Below, one piece after another: positions 8,239-15,475 of a stretch of DNA of 32,898 nt. The notes under the pieces are model-generated. The model saw only the letters and a list, made by a program, of their open reading frames with translations. It ran no database searches and had not been told where the DNA came from. The DNA is from Actinobacteria bacterium RBG_16_68_21 (GTDB taxonomy: Bacteria > Actinomycetota > Acidimicrobiia > Spongiisociales > UBA11373). A program made the position numbers and the translations under genes. The stretch lies in NCBI GenBank assembly GCA_001767695.1, contig MELR01000005.1:259-33156 (forward strand), written 5' to 3'. How positions within the stretch are numbered: the first letter of the stretch is position 1; the number at the start of each line of letters is the position of its first letter.

Positions 8239-9263
8239 CGTTGACCAAGGGCAAAGCGCTCCGGTTTGTCTTCGGGGAGACGGTGGCAGAACTGGCCGAG
8301 ACCGACCCGCGGATCGTGGTGCTCGACGGTGACCTGGGGAGCTCCACCGGGGCGTACATATTCGAGCAGGCGCATCCCGATCGCTTCTTCCAGATGGGGA
8401 TCGCCGAGCAGAACCTGCTTGGAGTCGCCGCCGGGATGGCCACCGTCGGGTTCGTCCCGTTCGTGTCCACCTTCGCCTGCTTCGCCGTCGCCCGGGCGCT
8501 CGACAGCATCAGGGTGCTCATCGCCCAGCCCCGGCTCAACGTGAAGATCACCGGCGGCTACGCCGGGCTCCTCGCCGGCATGACCGGCAAGACCCATCTG
8601 ATGTTCGACGACGTCGCGGTGATGCGGGCGTTGGCCAACATGGTCGTGGTCGCCCCCGCCGACGAGGTGGAGGCCCGCCAGGCGATCCGGGCGATCGTCG
8701 ATTACCAGGGTCCGGTGTACTTGCGCCTCACCCGCCAGGACAGCCCGATCGTCTTCGACGACTCCTACCGATTCGAATTGGGCAAGTCCACCATCCTCCG
8801 CGAGGGTGAAGACGTGACGGTGTTCTCGACCGGGGTGCAGACCACGCGGGCCTACGAGGCCGCCCTCCTCCTCGCCGACGACGGCATCGAGGTGCACCTG
8901 GTCCACGTGCCGACGATCAAGCCGCTCGACGAAGGCGGAATCGTCGCCGCCGCCCGGCGGACCGGCTTCGTGGTCACCACCGAGGACCACACGATCATCG
9001 GAGGCCTCGGCGGGGCGGTCGCCGAAGTGCTTTCCGATCGTTACCCGGTACCGGTGAAGCGGCACGGTCTGGCCGACACCTTCGGCGAGTCGGGGCCCGA
9101 CGACGCCCTGCTCGACAAATACGGGATCTCGGTGGAGAAGACCGCCGCCGCCATCAAGGCGCTCGTTCGGGACCGGGGGAAGAGCGGTGGAACGGCCACA
9201 CGGGTTGCGGTGGAGGCCGCGCCGGACACACCCGGCCGACCGGGAGTGACTGACAAGGAGTGA
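8235..9263 (+). CDS. Transketolase, C-terminal subunit
   Basis: A 342-aa partner of the preceding gene, containing the pyrimidine-binding and C-terminal domains of transketolase. The catalytic glutamate that activates TPP is Glu58 in MGIAEQN. The segments GMTGKTHLMFDDVAVMRA and VYLRLTRQ are typical of the split form. The ATG at 8235 overlaps the upstream stop. A longer frame to 8154 exists inside the upstream gene and is not needed. The last 30 or so residues (rich in Gly, Thr, Ala and Pro) look like a poorly conserved tail. Confidence 0.92.
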   Translation: MTLTKGKALRFVFGETVAELAETDPRIVVLDGDLGSSTGAYIFEQAHPDRFFQMGIAEQNLLGVAAGMATVGFVPFVSTFACFAVARALDSIRVLIAQPRLNVKITGGYAGLLAGMTGKTHLMFDDVAVMRALANMVVVAPADEVEARQAIRAIVDYQGPVYLRLTRQDSPIVFDDSYRFELGKSTILREGEDVTVFSTGVQTTRAYEAALLLADDGIEVHLVHVPTIKPLDEGGIVAAARRTGFVVTTEDHTIIGGLGGAVAEVLSDRYPVPVKRHGLADTFGESGPDDALLDKYGISVEKTAAAIKALVRDRGKSGGTATRVAVEAAPDTPGRPGVTDKE

Positions 9264-9265
9264 AC

Positions 9266-10051
9266 ATGGACGTCCTGCAACGATTCCGTCTCGACGGGAA
9301 GGTGGCCGTCGTTCCCGGCGGCGGCGGCGCCATCGGCTCGGCGCTCGCCAAGGCGCTTTCCTCGGCGGGGGCGTGCGTCACGGTGGTCGACCGCGCCGCC
9401 GAGGCGGTCGAGGAGACGGTGGCGGTGATCTGCGAGGGAGGCGCCAATGCCTTGTCGGTACCCGGAGACATGACCGTCGAGGCGGATGTCGATCGGGTGA
9501 TTGCCGTGACCCTCGAGACCTACGGTCGCCTCGACATCATCGTCAACGCCATCGGTGGTGGGGCCGGGAAGGTGCTCTTCGATGCTCAGGTGTACCCCCG
9601 GGCGGAGTGGGACTGGATCTATGAGCTGAATGTGCGCAGCACCCTCTTGCCCACCCAGGCAGCGGTGCGAGCGATGATCGCAGCAGGGCGCGGCGGGCGA
9701 GTCGTGAACATCTCCTCGGTACGCGGTCAGCTCGGCATCAACGCCGGCTACTCGGCCTATGTCGCCGCCAAGGGCGCGATCAGCTCGCTCACCCGGCAGT
9801 GGGCCACGGAGTGGGCCAAGTACGGGATCACGGTGAACGCGATCTCCCCGACGTTCGTCGACACCCCTCAGGTGGCCATGCTTCTCGGCGACCCGGCTTT
9901 CAAGGAAGCCCTGGTGGCGAGGATTCCGATCGGGAGGGTGGGCACGCCGGATGACCTGTTCGGTGCGGTCCTGCTGTTTGCCTCGGATGCCGCCGCGTTC
10001 ATCACGGGGCAGATCCTCACGATCGACGGCGGGCTGACCGCCACCCAGTGA
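9266..10051 (+). CDS. SDR-family NAD(P)-dependent oxidoreductase
   Basis: A 261-aa classical short-chain dehydrogenase. The nucleotide motif is VPGGGGAIG (residues 16-24), with Pro where TGGxxGIG proteins have Thr. NAIGG is at 94-98, the catalytic Ser at about 150-151 (NISSVRG), and Tyr165/Lys169 in YVAAK. AAGGAG lies 5 nt before the ATG at 9266; a GTG at 9260 would overlap that ribosome site and the upstream stop, so it is less likely. It is tightly linked to the transketolase pair, suggesting that it makes or uses the transketolase substrate, for example a polyol or sugar-acid dehydrogenase. The exact substrate is unknown. Confidence 0.9.
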   Translation: MDVLQRFRLDGKVAVVPGGGGAIGSALAKALSSAGACVTVVDRAAEAVEETVAVICEGGANALSVPGDMTVEADVDRVIAVTLETYGRLDIIVNAIGGGAGKVLFDAQVYPRAEWDWIYELNVRSTLLPTQAAVRAMIAAGRGGRVVNISSVRGQLGINAGYSAYVAAKGAISSLTRQWATEWAKYGITVNAISPTFVDTPQVAMLLGDPAFKEALVARIPIGRVGTPDDLFGAVLLFASDAAAFITGQILTIDGGLTATQ

Positions 10052-10118
10052 CCGGTTACCGCCGGGGGGACCCGGCGAGGGCGAGCGACCGGCCTCGGCC
10101 GGCAGAAGGAAAGGGAAG

Positions 10119-10979
10119 ATGCAGAACGTCACCGAGAACGTGTTCACCGACGTCACGATCAGGGGCTGTAACCCGAGCTTCGTGGTCACCTCGGATGGCG
10201 TCGTGTTCATCGACACCCCGCAATTGCCCACCCGGGCGGTGGAGATGCGGGCCGCCGGCGAGAAGCTCGGGCCGATTCGCTACCTGATCAACACCGAGCA
10301 CCACGTCGACCACATCTTCGGCAACTACTACTTCAAAGGTGCCGGGCCGGTTATCGCCCATCGCGGGGTCGACGAGAACTTCATGGTGGTCGGTCCCGAC
10401 CTGGATCCATTCGCCTACGCCGCGGAGGCGATCCCCACCGACGATCCGGAAGGGGCGGCGATCTTCCCCGACAAGGACGTGTACTTCCAGGATCCCAACC
10501 GGCCCAAGATCGTGTTCACCGGGGACGTCACGCTCCGGGTCGGCGATCACGTCTTCGAGTTGATCCACACGCCGGGCCACACCCCCGGGCAGGTTGCGGT
10601 CTACGTTCCCCGCGAGCGGGTTGTCTTCACGGGCGACACCATCTTCAGTGAGTGCCAGACCTGGCTGCACACCTCGAACGTGGACCAGTGGCTGGTGGCC
10701 CTGGAGCGAATCCGCCGGCTCGACGTCGATCACATCGTCCCGGGACACGGTCCGGTGACCACCAAGGCGTACCTGGACGTTCAGCGCAGCGTGCTCATGG
10801 AGTGGGTGACCGCGGTGGCTGTGGCGGTGGCCAGGGGCTGGTCGCGTGAGGAGACCGTCGAGCGAGTCAACTTCGCCGACCGGTACCCGGTCGACGTCGG
10901 CCAGGGATACATGATGAATCACATCCAGACCAACAACGCCGGAGCGCTGTACGACCGGCTCAGCGTGGTGAGGAAGTAG
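10119..10979 (+). CDS. MBL-fold metallo-hydrolase
   Basis: A 286-aa metallo-beta-lactamase-fold enzyme. The metal site is seen as EHHVDH (residues 60-65), PGHTPG with His154, TGDTIF with Asp173 and PGHGPV with His210. The first His of the canonical HxHxDH motif is replaced by Glu60; the other ligands are present. The ATG at 10119 is preceded by GGAAAGGGAAG. It follows the SDR by 67 nt on the same strand. The family hydrolyses lactones, thioesters, cyclic nucleotides and others; a lactonase after the dehydrogenase is one possible reading (inference). Confidence 0.85.
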   Translation: MQNVTENVFTDVTIRGCNPSFVVTSDGVVFIDTPQLPTRAVEMRAAGEKLGPIRYLINTEHHVDHIFGNYYFKGAGPVIAHRGVDENFMVVGPDLDPFAYAAEAIPTDDPEGAAIFPDKDVYFQDPNRPKIVFTGDVTLRVGDHVFELIHTPGHTPGQVAVYVPRERVVFTGDTIFSECQTWLHTSNVDQWLVALERIRRLDVDHIVPGHGPVTTKAYLDVQRSVLMEWVTAVAVAVARGWSREETVERVNFADRYPVDVGQGYMMNHIQTNNAGALYDRLSVVRK

Positions 10980-10992
10980 GGCGGTCGAGCGA

Positions 10993-11028
10993 GCCGACCC
11001 CGTCCCCTCCGGGTGGCCAAGGGTCGGC
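10993..11028. terminator. Possible hairpin between MBL gene and MFS gene
   Basis: GCCGACCC (10993-11000) pairs with GGGTCGGC (11021-11028) around a 20-nt loop that itself contains a short CCC/GGG pairing. It lies 14 nt after the MBL stop. No T-run follows, so termination or attenuation before the MFS gene is only a possibility. Confidence 0.3.
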
Positions 11029-11076
11029 ACCGATCGACTCGGGCAACCATCGACCGGCGCCGGCAAGGAGCATCGG

Positions 11077-12294
11077 ATGAAGAGATCCGCAATCGCACCG
11101 TCGCAGCTGCCTAAAGCAGACAAGCTGCGCATCGCCTTCGCCTTCTACGGCGCGGTGCTCCTCGAGGGGGTGATGCTCGCCTCGATCGGCCCCACGATCG
11201 ACGCCCTGGCCGACAACAGCGCCTCCACCACCGAGCAGATAGCCATCTTGTTCACCGCCAACTCCCTGGGGTACATCGTTGGCTCGCTGCTTGCGGCCCG
11301 GCTCTACGCCCGCCTCCCCGGCAACCGCGTCCTGGCCGGGGCGCTGGTGTGGATGGCGTTGCTCACCGCCACCATCCCCTGGCTGGGCAGCCTGTGGCTC
11401 ATGATCGGGGTGTTCGCCCTCATCGGTCTGTCGGTGGGCCTGCTCGACGTCGGGGGCAACACGCTCCTCGTGTGGCTCTTCCGGCGAGACGTGCCTCCTT
11501 ACATGAACGCCCTCCACCTCTCGTTCGGGATCGGCGCCTTCCTCTGTCCGCTGGTCGTGGACCGATTCGCCGTCGGCGGCGGCGATGCCACTCGGGCATT
11601 CTGGCTCTTCGCCGCCTTGATGATTCCCGTTGCCCTGTGGCTCACCCGGGTGCCCAGCCCCGACAGCCCTCCGGAGACGGCCGAGCCCACTGCCGGCACC
11701 GCCATCGTGAGGCGCTACGCCTACTTCCTGGCTCTCATGGGACTGCTGTTCTTCATGCATGTCGGCGGCGAGCTGGCGTTCGGCGGCTGGATCTTCAACT
11801 ACGCCGATGAACTCGGCTTCGGCAGCCAGACCACGGCCTTCTTGATCAACTCGATGTTCTGGGGTGGGTTGGTCGTCGGGCGGGTGATCGCCATCCCGCT
11901 CTCGCTGCGGTGGAGCGCGCGGATGATGCTGCAGGTAGACCTGCTCGCCGCCGTGGGATTCATCGGCCTGATCTGGCTGCTACCCGACTCGGCGGCCGCG
12001 CTGTGGATCGGTACGGTGGGCTTCGGAATGGCGATCGCCTCGGTGTTCGCCAGCTGCATCAATTTCACCCAGGAGCGCATGCCCGTCTCCAGCCACGTCA
12101 CCGCCATCTTCTTCATCGGGGCCAGCCTGGGGTCGATGAGCCTGCCCTGGCTGATCGGTCAGTTCTTCGATCGGCGCGGCCCGGAGGTGATGATCTGGGT
12201 GGTCGGCGGGGCGATTCTCGCCGGGCTGGTGCTGTTCGCCTGGATCCAGGTCCATGTCGGCCGCCGGATGGGAATCGTGGCGAGGGTCGACTGA
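11077..12294 (+). CDS. MFS transporter (possible sugar/carbohydrate type)
   Basis: A 405-aa integral membrane protein with about 12 hydrophobic helices and two similar halves, consistent with the major facilitator superfamily. Helix-rich segments such as YGAVLLEGVMLASIGPTIDAL near the N-terminus and a basic loop RLYARLPGNR between early helices fit the fold. AAGGAG at 11065-11070 precedes the ATG at 11077. The overall look (GLLDVGGNTLLVWLF, FGIGAFLCPLV) recalls the FHS/fucose-permease-like branch of MFS, which carries sugars, but that is a visual impression only. It would import or export an intermediate of the nearby sugar-type pathway. Confidence 0.85.
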   Translation: MKRSAIAPSQLPKADKLRIAFAFYGAVLLEGVMLASIGPTIDALADNSASTTEQIAILFTANSLGYIVGSLLAARLYARLPGNRVLAGALVWMALLTATIPWLGSLWLMIGVFALIGLSVGLLDVGGNTLLVWLFRRDVPPYMNALHLSFGIGAFLCPLVVDRFAVGGGDATRAFWLFAALMIPVALWLTRVPSPDSPPETAEPTAGTAIVRRYAYFLALMGLLFFMHVGGELAFGGWIFNYADELGFGSQTTAFLINSMFWGGLVVGRVIAIPLSLRWSARMMLQVDLLAAVGFIGLIWLLPDSAAALWIGTVGFGMAIASVFASCINFTQERMPVSSHVTAIFFIGASLGSMSLPWLIGQFFDRRGPEVMIWVVGGAILAGLVLFAWIQVHVGRRMGIVARVD

Positions 12295-12357
12295 CGCCAT
12301 GGCGCTGCGGATCGACGACCGGGTTGGTGGGGTGCGGCCCGGGGACAATGGCCGGCG

Positions 12358-13236
12358 ATGAGCGACTACCACCTTCACCTGTTCCCCCACCGTTCCGACG
12401 AGTCGACTCCGCCCCCTCCCGAGCACATCCCGCTCGACCACATCGAGCGGTTCGTGACCGAAGCGGCAACGCGCGGTGTCACCGAACTGGCGTTCACCGA
12501 GCACTTCTTCAGGTGTGTCGAATCTGCCGATGCCCTCGGTCCGTTCTGGGAGGCGGCGCCCTCCGCAGCCGGCGCGCACACGGCGGCGAATGTGCGCGCC
12601 GATCGCACCATGTCGCTCGAGCGGTACGTCGAGGCGATTTTGGGTGCCAAGGACGCCGGCCTTCCCGTATTGCTGGGACTCGAGGTGGATTTCGTACCCG
12701 GCACGATCGAAGCCGTTCTCGACGTCCTGGCCCCATATCCCTTCGACATGCTGATCGGCTCGGTCCATTGGATCGACGGGTGGTGGTTCGATCGGAGGCA
12801 CTCGATCGAGGAGTGGGAGAGGCGCGGTCATCGCCGGGTCTACGAGCAGTACTTCGGGTTGGAGACCCTTCTGGCGGCGTCGGGAATGGTCGACGTCCTC
12901 GCCCACGTGGATCGGGTCAAGTACCTCGGTCATCGGCTGTCCGAAGAGCCCGTCGACCTGTACGGGGACCTGGTGGCGGCGGCAGCCGGGAGCGGAGTCG
13001 CCGTCGAATTGTCCAGCGCGGGACTGCGCCACCCGGTCGGTGAGGCATACCCGGCTCCCGTGTTGCTCGACATGTTTCGCCGCGGAGGACTCGACATCAC
13101 CCTCGCCAGCGATGGTCATCGACCGGAGCAGGCCGGTTGGGGACACGATCAGGTCGAGCGGATCGCGCACGCCGCCGGATTCACCCACACCGCCCGCTTC
13201 CAGGCACGGCGGAGGAGCCTGGTCGCGATCGAGTGA
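12358..13236 (+). CDS. PHP-domain phosphatase, histidinol-phosphatase-like
   Basis: A 292-aa metal-dependent phosphoesterase of the PHP superfamily (HisK/HisJ type). The metal-binding patterns are in order: HLH at residues 5-7, TEHFF, GLEVDF, IGSVHWID, DVLAHVDRVK and ASDGHRPEQ. All expected His, Asp and Glu positions appear to be present. The start is the ATG at 12358; no strong ribosome site is seen. It is the last gene of the rightward series, 63 nt after the MFS gene. It may act in histidine synthesis or as a phosphatase for a pathway sugar phosphate; no his gene is nearby, which favours the second reading weakly. Confidence 0.85.
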   Translation: MSDYHLHLFPHRSDESTPPPPEHIPLDHIERFVTEAATRGVTELAFTEHFFRCVESADALGPFWEAAPSAAGAHTAANVRADRTMSLERYVEAILGAKDAGLPVLLGLEVDFVPGTIEAVLDVLAPYPFDMLIGSVHWIDGWWFDRRHSIEEWERRGHRRVYEQYFGLETLLAASGMVDVLAHVDRVKYLGHRLSEEPVDLYGDLVAAAAGSGVAVELSSAGLRHPVGEAYPAPVLLDMFRRGGLDITLASDGHRPEQAGWGHDQVERIAHAAGFTHTARFQARRRSLVAIE

Positions 13237-13533
13237 GGGTTGGGGGAGGGCGGGGGTGGCTCGGGACTCCGACGAGAGTTGCCAAGACAGCTTGTCGACT
13301 CTCGATGGTTCGACGCCGATGGCACATTGACGACTCGACGGGTGTTGGGAGCGATCAATCCGACACCCGTCGAGTACCTCACCCGCGGGTCGCGGCAACT
13401 TCGTCCCTGACCGTGCCGTCGGAATGCGACGTCGCGGTCCGATCCCTCCAAATCGAGCCAGGCCGAGGAGGAGATCAAGTGCCTCGGGGACCCTGTCCGG
13501 AGGCCGACGCCGGCTCGAATGACGAAGCGTTTC
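13237..13533. other. Convergent intergenic region with hairpins
   Basis: 297 nt between the PHP gene and the leftward alcohol dehydrogenase. It contains a weak hairpin (CGAGAGT 13273-13279 with ACTCTCG 13298-13304) and a strong one at 13333-13375. No coding pattern is visible. Confidence 0.6.
13333..13375. terminator. Strong inverted repeat, likely bidirectional terminator
   Basis: ACTCGACGGGTGT (13333-13345) is perfectly complementary to ACACCCGTCGAGT (13363-13375), and pairing can extend inwards by about four more pairs including wobbles. It sits between two convergent genes. No clear T-run follows on either strand, as is common in high-GC actinobacteria. Confidence 0.65.
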
Positions 13534-14577
13534 TCACGGCTCGACGATGACCTTGAGGGCGTCGTCGCGGCGCTCATCGAAGGTTGCCAGCGCCTCGCCG
13601 AACCGGTCGAGGGAGAAGGTGTGGGTGTGGATCTCGCTTACGCGGATTCGCCCGTCGGCCACCAGTGGGATCACGTGGCGCATCTCTCCCGCCGTCGCCC
13701 TCACGCCCACAAGCTCCTTCTCGTAGAGCACGAGGTCCTGCAGAGAAAGGGTGACGTCATCCACCGGGATGCCCACCGCGGCGATCCTTCCGCCCTTGCG
13801 CAGCATGGCGATTGCCCAGCGGAAAGAGTCGGCGACACCGGCGCAGTCGAGCACCACGTCGGCTCCCCGGCCGCTGGTTACCGCCGCGGTGGCGGCGACA
13901 GGATCCTCGGATGCATAGTCCACCACCTCGTTCCCCATGGCCTGTGCCTTGCCGAGCCGTCCCCCGCGGCCGACGACGATCACCCGGCCTGCCCCCATTG
14001 CCCTGGCGGCATCGGCGGCGAGCAGGCCGATCGGCCCGGGCCCAAGCACCGCCACTGTGTCCCCTGGTTGCACCCCGCCTCGCCGGGCGGTGTGCAGGGC
14101 GATCGAGGCCGGGTCGAGCAGCGCTCCCTGGGCGAAGGTGAGCGTGTCGGGGAGGTGAAACACCGATTTCAGCCCATGTACCACGAACTCGGCGAAGGCT
14201 CCCTGCCAGGTGTGCCCGTAATGGCGGTGGACTGTGGGGTCCCCGTAGTTCTCACACAGGTTGTAGCGGCCCTCGATGCAGGCCCGGCAGAAGCCGCAAG
14301 CGTCGTGTGACGTCCCGGAGACGCGGTCTCCAACCGACCAGCCATGGGTTGCGGCGTTCTCCCCGAGGGCGACCACCTCACCCGCCCACTCGTGCCCGGG
14401 GATGAACGGATACGCCGGTGGCCAGAATCCTGCATAGTCGCCCCTGACCAGGTGGGAGTCGGTGCCGCAGATCGAGGCTGCCCTGACGCGACAAAGCAGC
14501 TCGTTTCGTTCGGGTGTGGGCGCGTCGACGTCGCGAATCGAATAGTCGTTTGGTGCCGCCAATACCAGCGCCTTCAC
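13534..14577 (-). CDS. Zinc-dependent alcohol dehydrogenase (MDR family)
   Basis: A 347-aa medium-chain dehydrogenase/reductase. Catalytic zinc ligand candidates are Cys37 (ICGTD), His62/Glu63 (GHEW) and Asp155; structural zinc Cys94, Cys97, Cys100 and Cys108. The nucleotide-binding motif is GPGPIG at 179-184. It resembles threonine dehydrogenase and sorbitol/polyol dehydrogenases, so an NAD-linked oxidation of a secondary alcohol is likely. It starts at ATG 14577, 7 nt after the cyclase stop, and is the last gene of the leftward hydroxylase operon. The substrate is unknown. Confidence 0.9.
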   Translation of the reverse strand: MKALVLAAPNDYSIRDVDAPTPERNELLCRVRAASICGTDSHLVRGDYAGFWPPAYPFIPGHEWAGEVVALGENAATHGWSVGDRVSGTSHDACGFCRACIEGRYNLCENYGDPTVHRHYGHTWQGAFAEFVVHGLKSVFHLPDTLTFAQGALLDPASIALHTARRGGVQPGDTVAVLGPGPIGLLAADAARAMGAGRVIVVGRGGRLGKAQAMGNEVVDYASEDPVAATAAVTSGRGADVVLDCAGVADSFRWAIAMLRKGGRIAAVGIPVDDVTLSLQDLVLYEKELVGVRATAGEMRHVIPLVADGRIRVSEIHTHTFSLDRFGEALATFDERRDDALKVIVEP

Positions 14578-14584
14578 GGCTCGC

Positions 14585-15475
14585 TCAGACCACCGCGAGC
14601 GGATCGACCATCGACCCGGTGGCTCCGCGGATCTTTACGGGCAGCATCACGAAGAGGAACTCGTACACGCGATCGCGGGCGATCTCTTCCAGGTACACGC
14701 TCTCGAGGAGGTAGATCCCATTCTCGATCAGCAGTTTCGTGTGGACCGGCTGCGGGTTGGCGGGGGTGCCTCGGTCGGGGGCGGGCTGGACCTCGTAGGT
14801 CTCGGTATCGGTCCCGGTGGCGACCACACCTTGCTCCAGCAGCCACTCGGCAGCCGACAGGTCGGGCCCGGCGGTCTTGTGCTTGAGCATCTCATCGGCG
14901 TCGGGCCAGTACTTCAGGTACCCGGTGCGAATCAGCACGACGTCCCACCGGCGGACCTCGACCCCCTGTGCCTCGGCGATCGCCTGCAACTCGTCGGCCC
15001 CGACCGGCTCCCCGGCGGGCAGCGCGTCGATGCCCCGATGCGTCGGCGGATCGAGCAGCACACCTCGGGTGAAGAACGGTGGCAGCTTCTCGGCGTCGCC
15101 GACCAGCGGGCCGTGGTCGGAGAGATGCTCGCCGGTGTTGCCTCCTCCGTACCAGTGGTTGTCGTCGCCGATGGTCATGTGACCGAGGGCATCGACGTGG
15201 GTGCCGGAGTGTGAGGTGGCCATGACGTACTCGGCCATGTACCCCAGCCCGACATCGTTGGGAGGCCCCCACGGCTGAGCCTTCTCCGCCTTGATCCCCG
15301 GGGGAGTGCGGTAGTTGAGCACCTGAAACGGAGGATGACCGGGGAACAGCGGCATCCCGGGGAACCGGGAGGCCGCCAGCGAGTAGTACTTGCCCTGGGT
15401 GACCATCTGGGCGGCGGCCACCATCGCGGCCGGGGGAATGTCCTTGACGGGACCGACGTGGCGATACTCGGTCAT
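14585..15475 (-). CDS. Cyclase-family metal-dependent hydrolase
   Basis: A 296-aa protein of the cyclase/kynurenine-formamidase-like family. The metal-binding motif is HSGTHVDALGH (residues 89-99), with His89, His93, Asp95 and His99. Family relatives hydrolyse N-formyl amides, isatin and other cyclic amides, or act in polyketide cyclisation. The ATG at 15475 overlaps the end of the large hydroxylase subunit (stop from 15472). Next to a molybdenum hydroxylase, a ring-opening or amide/lactone-hydrolysing role is reasonable, but this is inference. Confidence 0.85.
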   Translation of the reverse strand: MTEYRHVGPVKDIPPAAMVAAAQMVTQGKYYSLAASRFPGMPLFPGHPPFQVLNYRTPPGIKAEKAQPWGPPNDVGLGYMAEYVMATSHSGTHVDALGHMTIGDDNHWYGGGNTGEHLSDHGPLVGDAEKLPPFFTRGVLLDPPTHRGIDALPAGEPVGADELQAIAEAQGVEVRRWDVVLIRTGYLKYWPDADEMLKHKTAGPDLSAAEWLLEQGVVATGTDTETYEVQPAPDRGTPANPQPVHTKLLIENGIYLLESVYLEEIARDRVYEFLFVMLPVKIRGATGSMVDPLAVV

